Source: Phoronis australis | Lineage: Eukaryota; Phoronida; Phoronidae | Length of the DNA: 62,000 nt | Assembly: GCA_002633005.1 (NCBI GenBank) | Contig: NMRA01000480.1 | Coordinates: forward strand, 51,696 to 113,695 | Direction of reading: 5' to 3' | Shown: positions 22,040 to 35,864 of the stretch, piece after piece | Layout of the letters: the number at the start of each line of letters is the position of its first letter | How positions within the stretch are numbered: position 1 is the stretch's first letter | Program-made: the position numbers and the translations under genes | The notes under the pieces: model-generated | What the model was told of the DNA's origin: nothing | Databases searched by the model: none | What the model saw: the letters and a program-made list of their open reading frames with translations, nothing else

Positions 22040-25000
22040 ACTGTCCGCCCATCAGTCCTATCATTGTTTTCCTTTGTTGTGTCTTTGTTGGATAGAACAA
22101 CACAGGTCTCATGGATATAGAACCTTGCTTACATCAGACCATTGCCGATAAATGCTCGTCATTATCTTTATTATAACAAGGGGAACAATACAGATGCTAA
22201 TCTATTGTTCTCTATGGATCAGGTTTCTCCGTGGATGACCACAGACGAGTAATTCCAAAGTATCCACAAACAATGACCATGCACCTCAGTAACTATTACC
22301 ACGCACACGAATCCTACCCCTAGAACCTGAACACCAAATTTTTTAATCCGTGTATTGTGTTGTATTGCTCATGGTACGGGTTCAGACTCCGTTGTATTAA
22401 GATTCCAATCCCCAACCTTGTAATATGTAGTTTAAGTAAAATATCTAGACATTGCAGGTTTATGGATTTATGCTCCTTTAAATGAAGAGTAAGAATGAAA
22501 TTCTGCACTGGTTTTTTAAAAGTAATCACTTATTGGAAGATCACACATCTAAAAAATAAAACAATGTTTGACAATTTTATTCCGTAGCTTATTTGAAAGT
22601 TGCCTACCTCACAGACAACTCATGGGAACCATAAAATGGTCAATTTGCCAAAAACCAAGGAGCCACCAGAGCTAATGTGCCAATACTTTTCAGTACTGCA
22701 ATAAAAAATCATTTGAAGTGGACATAAACTCGCCTAAAATCACATAAAACAACTTTTGATTTAGACATTTTACCATCATAAAATAGGTATTATTTCCAGG
22801 TCACTTTTGAGCAATTTCAGAATTTCAAAAGATCTGGCAAAATGCAATTGCAAGAGACCAGTCTAATAGTGTGTGATTTTGTACACACAGCATGGTTTCG
22901 AGGAATAGCAAACTGTCAATTTGCTGCAGTTCCAGAAATCACTTCCCGTCTGGATAAGGAACAAATTGAGCAAAGTTTATAGAGGTAAATGGTCTAAATC
23001 AAAACTTTACCTCCTGGACAGAATGTGGGTTTACAACCCAGGCAGAAAGATAAGTGAATAAAACCAGCCTAACTGCTACAGGGGCTCAAATTTCAGTAAT
23101 ATATACCCATTTACAAACAAAAATCTATAGTGGTAAATAAAATGCAGAAACATAAATTCAGATCAATTACGCAATTTCAAGGAAAAGAAAGAGTACAGTG
23201 GTCAGAAATCATCTAAATGTGATGGCCACACTGAGAAATCCTGTCAGACCAAAAATGCAGTGGCTAAACAAAAAGAACAATGTACCATTACCATGTGGCA
23301 GTACCAACTTAACTCACTGGCCCAGGATCATGATCGGTGTCTGGACAAAACTTCAATCCAGGTAATTTTAGATTTGTGCTGTTCACACAGCAGTTCCGGT
23401 GCAAACAACGCTTGCAACAACACACTAGCCTACTTCCCTACACAACTGTGCTGACATAATAATGCCACCACTGGATTTAGCAGATCAGCCAGAGCATTTA
23501 CAAGTCCAGCCACTGCACTGTTTCCTCCCTTTGAATTTTTACAATGCTACATCCTTGACAATCTTAAAGTTGAGATTGTCTCTTTCCAATGCATACTCCA
23601 CTTCCTCTGTCATATCTTCTATATCCAACTGTCACAGTTTCCCCACATTTGCTGAGAGTTGCCTATCTCAACAAATTGCTTTGGACCTGTTGTGGTATAA
23701 GCCAGTAATCTTTGGCAAATACTTTTTTCCCCCAACTCGTTCCTCAAGTTACAAATCTTCTGGGAGTAGACTTTTCGGCCCCTCTCTAACCCCCTCACTT
23801 AGTTGTCCAGAAGGATACCTTTTTGCTTTTTTTCCATACCCAACCTTTACTAATAATCGGCAGGTCTCCAACTTCAGCAGAAGCCACTTCTTCAGCATAA
23901 GCCTTTCCTGGTTCCTAAAATTGTATTAATGAAAAAAATTAAACTTTTTAAAATTTAATGTGGCCATGCATTTCGGCCCAGAAAATATGAATGCCAAGCT
24001 AAAATGAAGGCTTCGCAAATAAGTTATCCAGATTTGATTCTAAAAATTTACAAAATGAATTTCTATGTACGTGACAGTACGACAAAGGTATAAAACAGAA
24101 GTATGGCACATTACATGTAGAAAATATTGAGACCGATTTGAATTATCTGCACTACCTATGCATCAGGGTTCATTGTGAAATGAATGAGTTGTGCATTATG
24201 ATTCCGCTTCATAACATTGAAACATAAAACAATTGACCAATGAATTTTTTTGAGAAATAATTTAGACGGCTTTAGCATGTTTAATTAACTTCACATTGAA
24301 TCGCAGAAATTCATTGGCAAACATAACATACTTCCTAGTCTCTAAATGTAGGTCATGGGCAGAAGTCATGTACGTAACACGTGGTGGTTATTATGAAAAG
24401 TTAATATGACTACCGTACCTATTTTCTACGCCAATGTATACATGCACTGCATATACATCAACACATTTGAAATAAGATATGATTAAGCAATAAGGCCCAA
24501 GTTATAAGCAATCACGGTGTGTCAGTAAAAGTATTTTTGCACGAATGATGGGCTCCTAAAAAGATTCCTCAGGGTCAGACCCTGGAGTTTGGTGATTCCT
24601 ACTTCAGCTCACACGTCTTTTGTCATTTTTCAGACCTCTATCAGATTTCTCCTCTAGTGTGCTGTGGATGTACTCGGTGTCTTTGCCGACGCCAATATAT
24701 GTCGAGGGTTGTAACAATGATTGGGGCAAGTGAATCTACTACGGTAGATTATGTAGCTCCTGCTGCGCACCTGCCTCCGAGGCAGACACTGAGACAGACT
24801 ACTTCTCAGGAGGACACGTTCCACCTCCACATCAGCTCCCCTCACTTTTAAGGTTCTCAAATGTCTCGCTCTATTCCTTGTGCATTTCCCAAGAGTTTCC
24901 AAAGTTGTTTCTCTCCGCAATTTGTAAAAATACCACATTCGATGTGACTGGAAGTGCCAGATAAATAGATACATTCGCAAACCAGCACTTTAGATCAGCC

Positions 25001-26730
25001 ATCATTCAACTAACACATTGTATGCTTTAGTTTGGTATTCAATGGTATTCAATGAGTGGGATGAACAAATCTAGTATAATTTCGTATTTTAGTGGGAAGT
25101 GCTTGTGTCCTTAAAATTAATTAAAACATTTAAGCAAACCAATTCTTTTAATTGTTGTATTATACCACGACATTTAAATGCGTAGAAACGGCGCACAACT
25201 AGTGACTGGTTTAACACGACAAATACAAATACGCGGTCTCAAAGTAGTGAAATTCAGATACCTATTACCAAGCCTGCCTGAGGGGGTGACAGTTTTTTTT
25301 GTATTAATTTCAAAGGCATGGAGTCTTCTTCATGTCCATGTTATAATTTTTAGCTTTCTCGTGGAGGCTGCTTTGCTATAAGGGTACAACTTGCTGCTGG
25401 TTTTTCACAAGCATGAAGTGTACCTCCACGGAAACAGTTCCAGTGTTACCATGGTAACCGATATTTCAGTGTTAATGCTGTTTTTACTTACATTGGTCAT
25501 GAACCTATCATGTGATATCAAAATTGTTCAGAAAAGATTCTGTTTGAAGCAGAAACTGGAGTAAAAAATATGAAAGAAATTGCATCATTTTGCCCCAAGA
25601 AGACTTCCCTTGTATCTCCTAAACCACCAAACTTTGTGGTGTCACACTTCACTCAATTTCTCTCATCCCTATTGTGATTTATCAGACTAAACATGGATCT
25701 GAATGACTGAACCCCCACCTTGCCGCTTGTTAGCTGTACAGTGGTCGGTGGATTCGTGGACTGATACTTAACCAACAAAAATGAATTTTCAACAATGTTA
25801 AACAATAAATATTTGTGTAATTCACATAGCTTTGTTCCAGGGTGAAGGGGCAAAGGCTAACTGACATTGACATATCATTTGCAAAACCTGAGTGTCATTG
25901 TAAGGCAACTTCTAAACATAGTTATGATTATGCCAAATTGGTTCGATACACTCCACTTGTTGCTGTTAACGATTTTCACTCCAATCCGTTCATATCCTCG
26001 GAACAAAGTTCCATACTCAACAGATCATTGGTAAAGAAACTGACCAAGAGACATGATTAAAAGACAAACGGTAATTCGAAACATACTTGTTTCATTCTCA
26101 AGTGGAAATAAAATGATGCAATAGTACCACCACAGAGTAAAAGCTAGAAAATACACAATGGGACACAGCAGTTGTGAAATACTGCAAAGACTGAAAAATG
26201 GAGGGGGTAACAAGAATGTCGTGCAAACAAGTGCAGCATGACCCTGTTTGCTGCTCATTCAAAACAGGCTTCTTGAATGCAATCAAAGGGTATTCCAATA
26301 CTTTCAATTGCAACACATCGTGCTCTCCATGTTAACTGAATTGACGTGTTCTCCACAGTTTCTTGACGAGTGATACTTATGATTATGAAGGTAGGCATGC
26401 TCATTAAGATCTAATGTCCATTTCTCTCTTTCAGTGTCTGAACATCCTCTAAATAAAAAGGATAGGTTGTAAATATCTCAAATACATAAAATATCTGTTA
26501 AGTAATACGGAGTTTTATCTGGAACATGATTTTGTGAAAGTGAACTCTTCCCGCACAACTCTTCTATGGCTTTTTAAACAAAAAACTGAGCTAGTTTTCA
26601 GTATCGCACTGAGTATTAATACTCACTTGCCACAATAGAATCAGTTCCAATATTGAGTAGTGGAGAGATAACTTTCGATTGAATTGAAGAAGTCAAAATT
26701 TTGGAAGGACCACTGAGGTAGCACTGTTAT
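22040..26730. other. Intron sequence, no supported gene
   Basis: The longest frame, 23462-23929 plus (155 codons), is rich in S, F, P and L and matches nothing I know. A cysteine- and arginine-rich patch near 24655-24720 could be a decayed transposon zinc-binding segment. A short minus-strand frame near 23560-23640 reads like an acidic coding patch. None is strong enough to call. Confidence 0.4.
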
Positions 26731-28330
26731 TACTTGGCGAAATAAATTTCGCCAAGTATGTTGGTCTGACAGCAAGTTTTTTTGTTTTTGTTCGCTCTCT
26801 ACAGGTCGCAATTTTCGTCTGATTTTCACGAAATTTGCACACAATGTGTAGATCGGGAAGTACTGGAACGCTATTGTTTTTGGTCATGATCGGATACAAA
26901 ATGGCGGACGTGGCGGCCATTTTGTATCCGATTTCACAGTCAAATGCTGGTAGAGGCGGCATGTTGCGACGTACAGGGCGGAAAATCGGTACGATTATAC
27001 TAGAACACGTGCTACAATTGTGCGGAAAATTGTTAACGTCCGGTTAAAGATGGCGAAAATATGGGAAGTGGCGCATGCGCACCCCGAAATATTTCTAAAA
27101 ACGTTTTCTTCTGTAGAGGGCATATTTGCGAACCGATCATTTTCAAACTTGTCACGTGTGTGCTGAGGTTAATAAGCTTTTATAAAAGTTTATTGAACCG
27201 GAAGTCACTTTCAAAATGGCAGCTGAGAAAATTATGGAATGTTGCGAAACTATCAATTTAGGTAGAGTTTAGAACCGGCTTTCAGAAGATGTTTTCCTTT
27301 TTTCGCTAAGACGTCTACTTTTTGAATAATTTGAGGTTTTCTGATAGCGCTGTTCCTTTGTTGAGCGCTCATACTGCATTGATGTTGGTTTAGTTTATTT
27401 GAACAAGACTGTAGCTTATTTCTTACTAATTTAGGACATCTAAGTTCGTCGTATGAATGTTATGATGTTGTTCATCATCGCCACCTTCATCATCACAATC
27501 ATCATCGTCATTAATTTTGCCTATTGTCACTTAAGACTTTAGGTAGCACTGAACAGTCAGGCCGCGGCCACGGAGCATTTTCTAGTCCCTAGAATTTATT
27601 TGACTTTGAATTTCAAAAAAACCCGCAAAATTTCAATTTTTTTCGAAAAATTTATGGAATGTTGCAAAACTGCCAAGTTAGATAGAGTTTTGAACGGGCT
27701 TTCAGAAGGTATTTTTAATTTTTTGCTTGAACGTCTACTTTTTGAATTATTCGAGATTTTCTGAAAACGCTGTTCCTTTGTTGACCAATTTTGCTGTTCG
27801 CCAAGTGTCGCTCAAGACTGTACGTTTTTACTGATTTCTCACATCTTTTCTAGTCACATGAGTGTTATAGTGTTGCTCATAATCGTCACCATCATCACAA
27901 TCATCATCGTTAATTTCGCGTAGTGTCGCTCAAGATTGTAGGTAGCACTGAACAGTCAGGCCGCGGCCACGGGGCATTTTCTAGTGCCTACAATTCATAT
28001 ACAGGGCCTATGTCAGGTTTGGCTGGTTGTTCGAGGAAACTGATTTACTTGTGTTTTTGAATGAGAAAAGCAAGTTTTTACCTACTTATGATGCAAACTG
28101 GTGGGTGTCATTTGCTATCAACCCCTGTCGTCTGCCGTCCGAGAAACCGGGTGCGTGAACAAGATTGCAGCCTATTTCTTACTGATTTCTTCGCTAGTCA
28201 TATGAATGTTATCGTGTTGTTCATAATCGCCGCCTTCATCGACATGATTGTCGTCGTCGTGGTTCTCCCCATCGTCGTCTTTTCGGTTAATTTCGCCAAG
28301 TGTCGCTCCTCCGAGCGCTCTCGTCTTTAG
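26731..28330 (+). mobile_element. R1 composite repeat, block 1
   Basis: It begins with a perfect palindrome, arms TACTTGGCGAAAT and a two-base loop (26731-26758), then TATGTTGGT and a T-rich tract. Next come GGTCGCAATTTTCGT, an inverted pair around GGATACAAAATGGCGG (26890-26935), GAAGTCACTTTCAAAATGGC (about 27200), and repeated subunits. Each subunit runs from TATTTCTTACTGATTTC through a GTCGTC-rich tract to TTTCGCCAAGTGTCGCTC; they end near 27540, 27930 and 28310. The last ends in CTCCTCCGAGCGCTC. No transposase or reverse transcriptase was seen. A hydrophobic frame at 28061-28330 is part of the repeat, not a gene. Confidence 0.8.
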
Positions 28331-28599
28331 GGTTTTGTTTCGCCAACAGGTATTCAATGTTCTCAAGGAAACTTGTATATTACATTTTTTATAAATTAAG
28401 TTTTTGTATTTTATACACAGTGAAGGGAATGCAGTTTTAAAGGCGAAGGCAACCTTTTTCCATGTCATTTTGAGCTAAAATAAGGTTGGTTGGTTATCCT
28501 AGACACATTTTCTGCTTACAGCTTTTTGTAATTTTATAAATTACTGGTCCGCAACTCCGGAAGTGACGTTTTAGGAGGCAAGCGTTTCCCGCCACTTGG

Positions 28600-29491
28600 N
28601 NNNNNNNNNNNNNNNNNNNNNNNNNNNNNNNNNNNNNNNNNNNNNNNNNNNNNNNNNNNNNNNNNNNNNNNNNNNNNNNNNNNNNNNNNNNNNNNNNNNN
28701 NNNNNNNNNNNNNNNNNNNNNNNNNNNNNNNNNNNNNNNNNNNNNNNNNNNNNNNNNNNNNNNNNNNNNNNNNNNNNNNNNNNNNNNNNNNNNNNNNNNN
28801 NNNNNNNNNNNNNNNNNNNNNNNNNNNNNNNNNNNNNNNNNNNNNNNNNNNNNNNNNNNNNNNNNNNNNNNNNNNNNNNNNNNNNNNNNNNNNNNNNNNN
28901 NNNNNNNNNNNNNNNNNNNNNNNNNNNNNNNNNNNNNNNNNNNNNNNNNNNNNNNNNNNNNNNNNNNNNNNNNNNNNNNNNNNNNNNNNNNNNNNNNNNN
29001 NNNNNNNNNNNNNNNNNNNNNNNNNNNNNNNNNNNNNNNNNNNNNNNNNNNNNNNNNNNNNNNNNNNNNNNNNNNNNNNNNNNNNNNNNNNNNNNNNNNN
29101 NNNNNNNNNNNNNNNNNNNNNNNNNNNNNNNNNNNNNNNNNNNNNNNNNNNNNNNNNNNNNNNNNNNNNNNNNNNNNNNNNNNNNNNNNNNNNNNNNNNN
29201 NNNNNNNNNNNNNNNNNNNNNNNNNNNNNNNNNNNNNNNNNNNNNNNNNNNNNNNNNNNNNNNNNNNNNNNNNNNNNNNNNNNNNNNNNNNNNNNNNNNN
29301 NNNNNNNNNNNNNNNNNNNNNNNNNNNNNNNNNNNNNNNNNNNNNNNNNNNNNNNNNNNNNNNNNNNNNNNNNNNNNNNNNNNNNNNNNNNNNNNNNNNN
29401 NNNNNNNNNNNNNNNNNNNNNNNNNNNNNNNNNNNNNNNNNNNNNNNNNNNNNNNNNNNNNNNNNNNNNNNNNNNNNNNNNNNNNNNNNNN
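28600..29491. other. Assembly gap, 892 N
   Basis: Run of N with no sequence. Anything spanning it, including open frames made of unknown residues, has no meaning. It probably hides the 5' part of the LTR element that follows. Confidence 0.99.
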
Positions 29492-29839
29492 CTCGAGAGC
29501 ATGTTCGCTTAGATTTCCAAGATGGCGTCCTGCGAAGGCTTCACGTCTGCAACATATGAACCCATTATGGTTCTGCAACACGAAAACTAACCTCAAAAGT
29601 TGACCGACTCATCCGAAACTGCGACTTAAATTGCGGGTCGCTGTAGCGAGGTACAGTTTCCTCGACATAATTTTCGATTCTTGTCGGGCCAAAGCCTTCA
29701 CGGTTGTTGTCTTGGGGCTGCCGATATTAATAATTATTGGCAAAGATTAATCATATTTATCGCTCAGTACTGTTAGTGTTAAGCTCATCGGCTAAGACGT
29801 TCAACACAATCTGCTTCAAAGTCGCCATACTGGATCGCA

Positions 29840-30073
29840 CAGTGAGCGCTCACAGCTGTTCAGGAGCTGTTCCTTGTGTTCGCGAGTACACGCTAGCGGG
29901 CGCTCACTCTGTTGAACACGCTTCAGATGTTAGTTATATATACCATATCTTGGAGACATGTGAGAGGTCACTACTTGTATAGTGGCGTGGTTATGGAATA
30001 GAACATATCTTATGGTACCTTAAATGGTGTGGTTAAATCCGGTTGAATCTGCAGATAAATGTGCGATATAACA
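29840..30073 (+). mobile_element. Probable 5' LTR (3' part) of a Ty3/gypsy-like element
   Basis: The sequence upstream of the gag frame has a TATA-like TTATATATAC (29932-29941) and ends in ATATAACA near 30073. TTAGTGGTGAAAAGGAGAAC then follows, where a primer-binding site would be. The start is not defined and may be in the assembly gap. This is inferred from position relative to gag, as no second LTR was found for comparison. Confidence 0.45.
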
Positions 30074-30136
30074 TTAGTGGTGAAAAGGAGAACACTTTAG
30101 AAGCTTTTCGTGGGTGAATTTCTACGATATATTCTC

Positions 30137-30816
30137 ATGATGGCTGTTGCCGTGGATTTGAATGAACTGCCACATTTCGATTGTCATGGAGATGCGGCCA
30201 ATGTCGGTGCACAGTGGAAAAGGTGGATAAAATCGTTGGAATACTTTGCCGTGGGAAAAGAAACAACGGACAATACCCAAAAACAACCGTTGCTGTTACA
30301 TGTGGCGGGTATGCAAGTACAAGACTTGTTTGACACTTTGGCCAATATGGCGTGCCCAGATAGCGAGACTGACAACATATACAAAATGGCGGTAAGGAAG
30401 CTTAATGCGTATTTTACTCCAAAGTTAAATGTACCCAATGAGCGCCATAAATTTCGCAGTTCAAACAAACGGAGGAGGAAACGGTGGACCAATTTGTTGC
30501 AAGATTGAAAACTCTGGTGGCAGAGTGTGACTTTGGCACGGCCAAGGCAATGGAAGAACAAATTAGTGATCAAGTAATTGATCAATGTAGAACGTCCCGG
30601 CTGAGACGTAAATTACTCCAAGAAGGGGCGGGGCTAACGTTGACCAAAGTGCAGGACATCTCACGAGCGTTAGAAGCTGTCGATCAGCAAGTGAAAGCAA
30701 TGGAAAATCCCAAGGGTACTGGTCAAGTCAACAGAGACAGCGGGACAAACAAAAGCAGGTTCCCACCAAAACAAGAAGAGCAACCTCAAATAAATCTAGG
30801 AAGGGCCGTAGCCTAA
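30137..30816 (+). pseudogene. LTR retrotransposon gag, frameshifted and truncated
   Basis: Two overlapping frames together look like the capsid region of a Ty3/gypsy-type Gag. The first, from ATG 30137 or 30140 to 30508, opens MMAVAVDLNELPHFDCHGD and continues through a helical part with KRWIKSLEYFAVGK. Near 30460 the family-like reading shifts to the second frame, which carries VDQFVARLKTLVAECDFG and ISDQVIDQCRTSRLRRKLL and ends at 30816. Gag assembles the particle that holds the element's RNA. No zinc knuckle, protease, reverse transcriptase or integrase follows, so the copy is dead. It lies inside the transporter intron, same strand. Confidence 0.8.
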
Positions 30817-33800
30817 AGGGACGTATGTCCAAACCATGAAAGGCCATATTTATGGGTGTGGTAACTAGGAGTCAGACTGGATGTCCTGCCCTGGCCAATC
30901 CCATGGCATGGTATTCACTATAAAAGTTTTATTATTCTACACTGACAAATCAGACAGAACAACTAAAGGGCTCCTCATGCACTGGCCTGGGAAGCACCAG
31001 TGAAAGGCTGAATGGCCAGTGTGTCACTAAGTTGGACATAGGGCTAAGCAGGCTAAAACAGTAGCACAGCTGCAGTGAAATCCAAATGTATTAAACAGAA
31101 CTAGTCAAAAGTTCTCTAAATTACATAAAGTGGCCCAAATTGGTAAAATATTTCTATTAAAATAGCTCAGAATATTTTTAAAATTCAATTTAACTTCAGT
31201 TTTGGTAATAGATTCAATATTTTCTATTTTATAAGAAACAATAAATCTACTACTGGACTTACGGTATGTAGAGGTGGCTACGTTGCGTCCTCCTCTCGAG
31301 GACTTCATCAGGCCACTGAGTTGTCACGTGGATGACTGAAAACATTCATCGTATTTTCTATTTTCTTCAAAAATATTTTTGTTACACTTTTTGTACCTCG
31401 TGGTGGTGCTGTGATCAGTTTCATTTTTAAAAAAATTACATTTTGCATTAAAATAATTGTTTATTCAACGCTGCAGTGCATCAGAACATTTTAGAATACG
31501 AGTATCCTATTTTTGGATGGTCAGCAACAGAACAATTTCTATATTATTTGACAGGAATGAAATTAATTTAAATTTCATTGAAATTTTAGAGTCCAATTTA
31601 ATTTTGTTGAATTAAAAATGCACATAACCATTTTTTATCATATGGTGTGTAACTTGAGATTGTGAAGACATTGATCTTACTTGGGGAATCAAGAATAATT
31701 CATATAACCTCAAAGATTTTTGAATAAATGATGAAATACTCAAAACATTGACTTGTCGACTTCAATATGAATGACCCTTCCGTGTGAATAGAGTCAATGT
31801 AATAAAAGTTGTAACTTTCTCATTGTTATATATAGCTGTGGGAGAGATGTGCTCAAGAACCGCTGTTGTTGAGGAGCCTGATTAGCACTCAGAAAGTGGC
31901 TGATCATTGGTTTTGGAAAGAAACATTTTGTAATCTTAGTGACTAAAGTGCCATCTACACTCAGACTTACTTTAGAACAAGTTGCTCCTGGAGCAAATTG
32001 CCGCTGGGTTGTGAAGCTGTGTGAAAGCTATTTAAACTAGTGCAACATGCCCCACTGGTGATAACTCAGTCCACCTTATCAAGATAGGACAACTTGTTTT
32101 CGGGTTCCTGTGTGGCTCCAAACCTGAGGTAAGGCGGAAGTAATTATCAGCTGTATTACATACTTACTGGTTTTCTTTTGCACCCTGTACTCGCAATAGC
32201 TGTTCATTGTCATATACAGAGTGACAACTTCCCCCTTACCCTAGTTATCAAATGCGTGTTAGTGGGCACTTCACTTAAAATTGGGGTAAGTTGCACTAAT
32301 GGAAATTGGTCTGTGTGTTCGTGGACTGGACTAAAGAGGAGGGTTATATTTTCTTCATGTAAATGATTCCTAATCATTTTTAGGCAGTAATGGTTCCGGT
32401 GTAGTGTCTTGACATGTGTTGGCAGTGCTGGATGTTAGTCATGAGACTTATGGAATATTTAAATTTTCGCCAACAAATATTGTAGGCAGGCAGTTTTAAT
32501 TTTAGCAGAGCTTCAAAAATTAGTCTAAGCACCTGTCAGAATCAAATATGGTTTTTGTTGGTCTAATTTATGTTTCCATTCATCATCCTTACCAAAGAAT
32601 TCATGAATGATTAATTGCTTTTTGATACGAAACTTGCAGAAAATGAAAGGACTTTATCAAAATACAGGGCATCCAGTACTTCAAAAATAGCACATAGGAT
32701 TTGAGGGAGATCAATAATATTTGTGATTCATGTACGCTATTTGCCAATTAACCATGTTAGCGAAGATAAAACTTTGTTTACGACCTAGGACAAACAATAT
32801 TGGCTTGTAGGATAGATTTTAAGCAGTTAAAACTAATTGACAATGCATTTGTCAAGCTGAAGTCGCTGAACTTCTTTCAATCCATGGGGTTTGTCATATG
32901 TAATCAGGAAAGCATAAGTCTTTGCATTCAAGAACCAAACTTAAGGGCACCTCAAACCATGAACCAAAACCATGGTTTTCAAAGAAAACACTGTGTGGGG
33001 GCTTTAATAAGTAATCAGTTTGTACTGGTATGTTGTGTATTTTTAGTCTCTGTCTGCTAGTCATTAGTGGTCATATTCAATTTGCCAGGGTCTGTGCAAT
33101 AATTAGTGAGCTGAAGATTTTAGGGTGAAAAACTGATCAATGCTTGGCATACTTCAGTGAATGTTCAATTGACAGGCAATGTGTTTAGTTGATTTTTTAG
33201 TGAATCAATAAATGATGTCTTTGATTTCAATAGACACTTACCACAGCCCCTGGACTTACATGACAGCCTTTTTGTTTGGTTATTAAGGAACAAAGATGTG
33301 TCTCAGTGATAACAAATTGTGTTCATGGCAACATAGTTTTCCCATTTTAAGGTCTTTTCCCACTGGCTCTGAAACTTCATTGATTATACCAAACCTTTAG
33401 TCATTGGGAACAATTAACTTTTATCTTGAATTGAAGTTAACAGCGCGACTTAACTCCAGTGTAAACAGGTGTATTTAACTGTAAAGTTTCGACGCTTCGC
33501 CACAATGATTACACTTAAAGTCCTTCAAGCAATTCACTGTTATCCTCTCGTTTGTTTGTTTTTGTTTTAGTCCACCCGCCTTTTTGTTATCAAAAGTTCC
33601 ACAACGTCAATACAATTTGTAATGCCTTTGCAGTATTCCTAAGTGCAAATCTTGGAAGTCAGCAATGAATAAACCACTGTGTTACTGGCTTTATATGTCG
33701 GCAACAAAGGTAATTGACCGGGCACCGAGGCCGTGTGAGTGCATGCTAATTCAGTGTTTGCTGACAGAAAGCTGTTGTGAAACGATTACTCCATTTTATA

Positions 33801-34819
33801 AGCTATGATCACATGTTAGGGGAATCTTAACTAAGAAATACAAATACTTTATTCAAATCATTGTTACTGTACAACCTTTGCCCTGACGGTCTGTGGAAGG
33901 TAAACCCGACTTCGCGGCCCCTGACAAGTAAGTAAATTTTCAGTTTCGTGCACGTTATTTCTTTGGCTCACTATTATAGTCTTTTCGTGACTGGAGGTTT
34001 AGTTTCCAACTCAAGCTGGTTTATGTTCATGCCAGTCCTGGCTGCCGCAACGGGCCTGATCGGGTTCCGAGCCACTGGCCGGGATAACAAGCGTTTTGTG
34101 TGTTTAGGACTAAAAAAATAACAAGACCCTAATTTCCTGCTACGGACCTTGGTAATTTGGCCTGCCGGCAAACTTTGAAGGCTACGATGTGTCCAAACAC
34201 TAATAAATCCGGAACAGTGAAACAAAACAACACGTTTTTATAAGGGTTTTACATCGAAGTTTGACGATTTATTGGTGTTAAACGATGAATTCAAGTGAAC
34301 TGCTGAACAGATTGCGTGTGAAACCTATGACCTCATTGGATAATTTCAACACCTCCATCTGCTGTCAGGTGTCCGGTAAAGCAACCCAACGTGCCGTTAT
34401 CGAGTAGAACTACTCGATCTAAATTGATACAAAATGGGTTGTTTTTTGGGTGGCATTCTCCTTTAAGTGTATTGTATAGGGGTTCACTTGCCAACTTAAC
34501 TCTGATAGAGTGGAGCATTCGTATAAAGTGAAGTTAATTGAACTGTACATACTAGCTTTGGTAGTTAACTTTGATAGGACCGAAAATGACTGTTTGCACC
34601 GCAGTGCAGCCTTCACGTTTCGTTGTTACATCTACTTGTTTACTGCGAAGTTAACTGGCACTATTAACTGTGATCCACGACTGAAGTTAACCATTTGAAC
34701 TGATCACAACTCGCGTTAAAGCAGCGATGTTATTATGAGAGGCCTTTAAGTGCTGTCCTCACACAGACTTTCCCTGGAACACATTACTCCTGGAACCTAT
34801 TGTTGCTAGGTTTGAGTGA
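30817..34819. other. Intron sequence with short dispersed repeats, no gene
   Basis: GGGGTAAGTTGCACTA near 32284 recurs near 36287 and, inverted, near 32040, so 31950-32330 may be a MITE. AGTTAACT-type words cluster near 33430-33480 and 34490-34700. No coding region recognised. Confidence 0.45.
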
Positions 34820-35864
34820 TACCGTATTCGCCCTAATGAGCGCCCAGGGCGCTTAGAAAAATTCGCTTCAGGAAGGTGGGCACTTATTATAGCCCAAAAG
34901 TGATTGAAACCCGGTCTCCGAAACAGGTGAAATCATAAGCTACAATTCATCAAATTTACGCTTTGTGACACTTCTGTAACCTATGACAGAGTTTCTACAT
35001 GATTGCAGTGCTATCAAACGTTAAATTATGAGCATTTTTCAGAAAATCCCAGTGCGAAAACTCGCCCACTGATGCGTCGCTGCCTCGCGATCGCCGAGAG
35101 GTTAACTTGAATTCTTGAGTAAAAATATAGTTTCGATTTGACAAATTACCTGAAGTCCCTAAGTTTTCAAAATAGTCTCCCTAAGATTTTTAAGTTTCTG
35201 TGTAGTCGGTATTAACAGCATATTAAGTCCAAATCTGCGCTAGATCGTACTCCGCAACACAAGAGAAATCTCTGGATGAACACACGTTGTTGTCACGTGA
35301 TGTTTGTTTTGAAGTTCGTCTGCATATTGTGTGAGAGAGTGAGTGCATGCTTGTCATCAGAGTTCATTTGCCAGAGTAAACGCATTTAACGATCTAGGTG
35401 TGCATTGTAATTAAGGAAATTAACACAAGCAGTAAAGCACAACGTGTTTTATTTAGCACTTGTTGATCTCATCTACTAAAAAAGGTTAGAGAATTGTCTC
35501 AGTAAGGCCGATGTCTTTGAGTCGCCGGGTGCGTGACAGTCTTAACAGTTATTTTTCGGGAGATTTGGGGATGTAAGGGTGCTGAAGTGTTCACTATCAG
35601 TGGGTCATTTTGACTTTAAAACACCAATTATGACTAATTTAATAATTTCCCCTTAGACGTTTTTTTGCGGTATTAGAAATGTTCCGAAATAAGTGCCAGT
35701 ATTTATTTCTTGCCGATACTATGCTACCCGTTTCATAAATTGATAGTTCCCAAAGACTAATCTTCGATGACAGATTCTTGAATCTAACGCGCGCTTCCTA
35801 GCCACGTGCTTTTAACTAAACAAAGGTCAAGTTTTTATTAGTCTTCAATTCGCGGTTTTCACGT

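Noticed and set aside
23462-23929. 155-codon plus-strand frame
   Set aside because: Composition is low in charge and rich in S/F/P/L, no family match, no splice or promoter context; probably chance.
24655-24980. Cysteine/arginine-rich patch as a zinc-binding transposon domain
   Set aside because: Cysteine spacing does not hold in one frame, and the match is only a resemblance.
28534-29603. Long open frames across 28534-29603 on both strands
   Set aside because: They consist almost wholly of unknown residues from the N gap.
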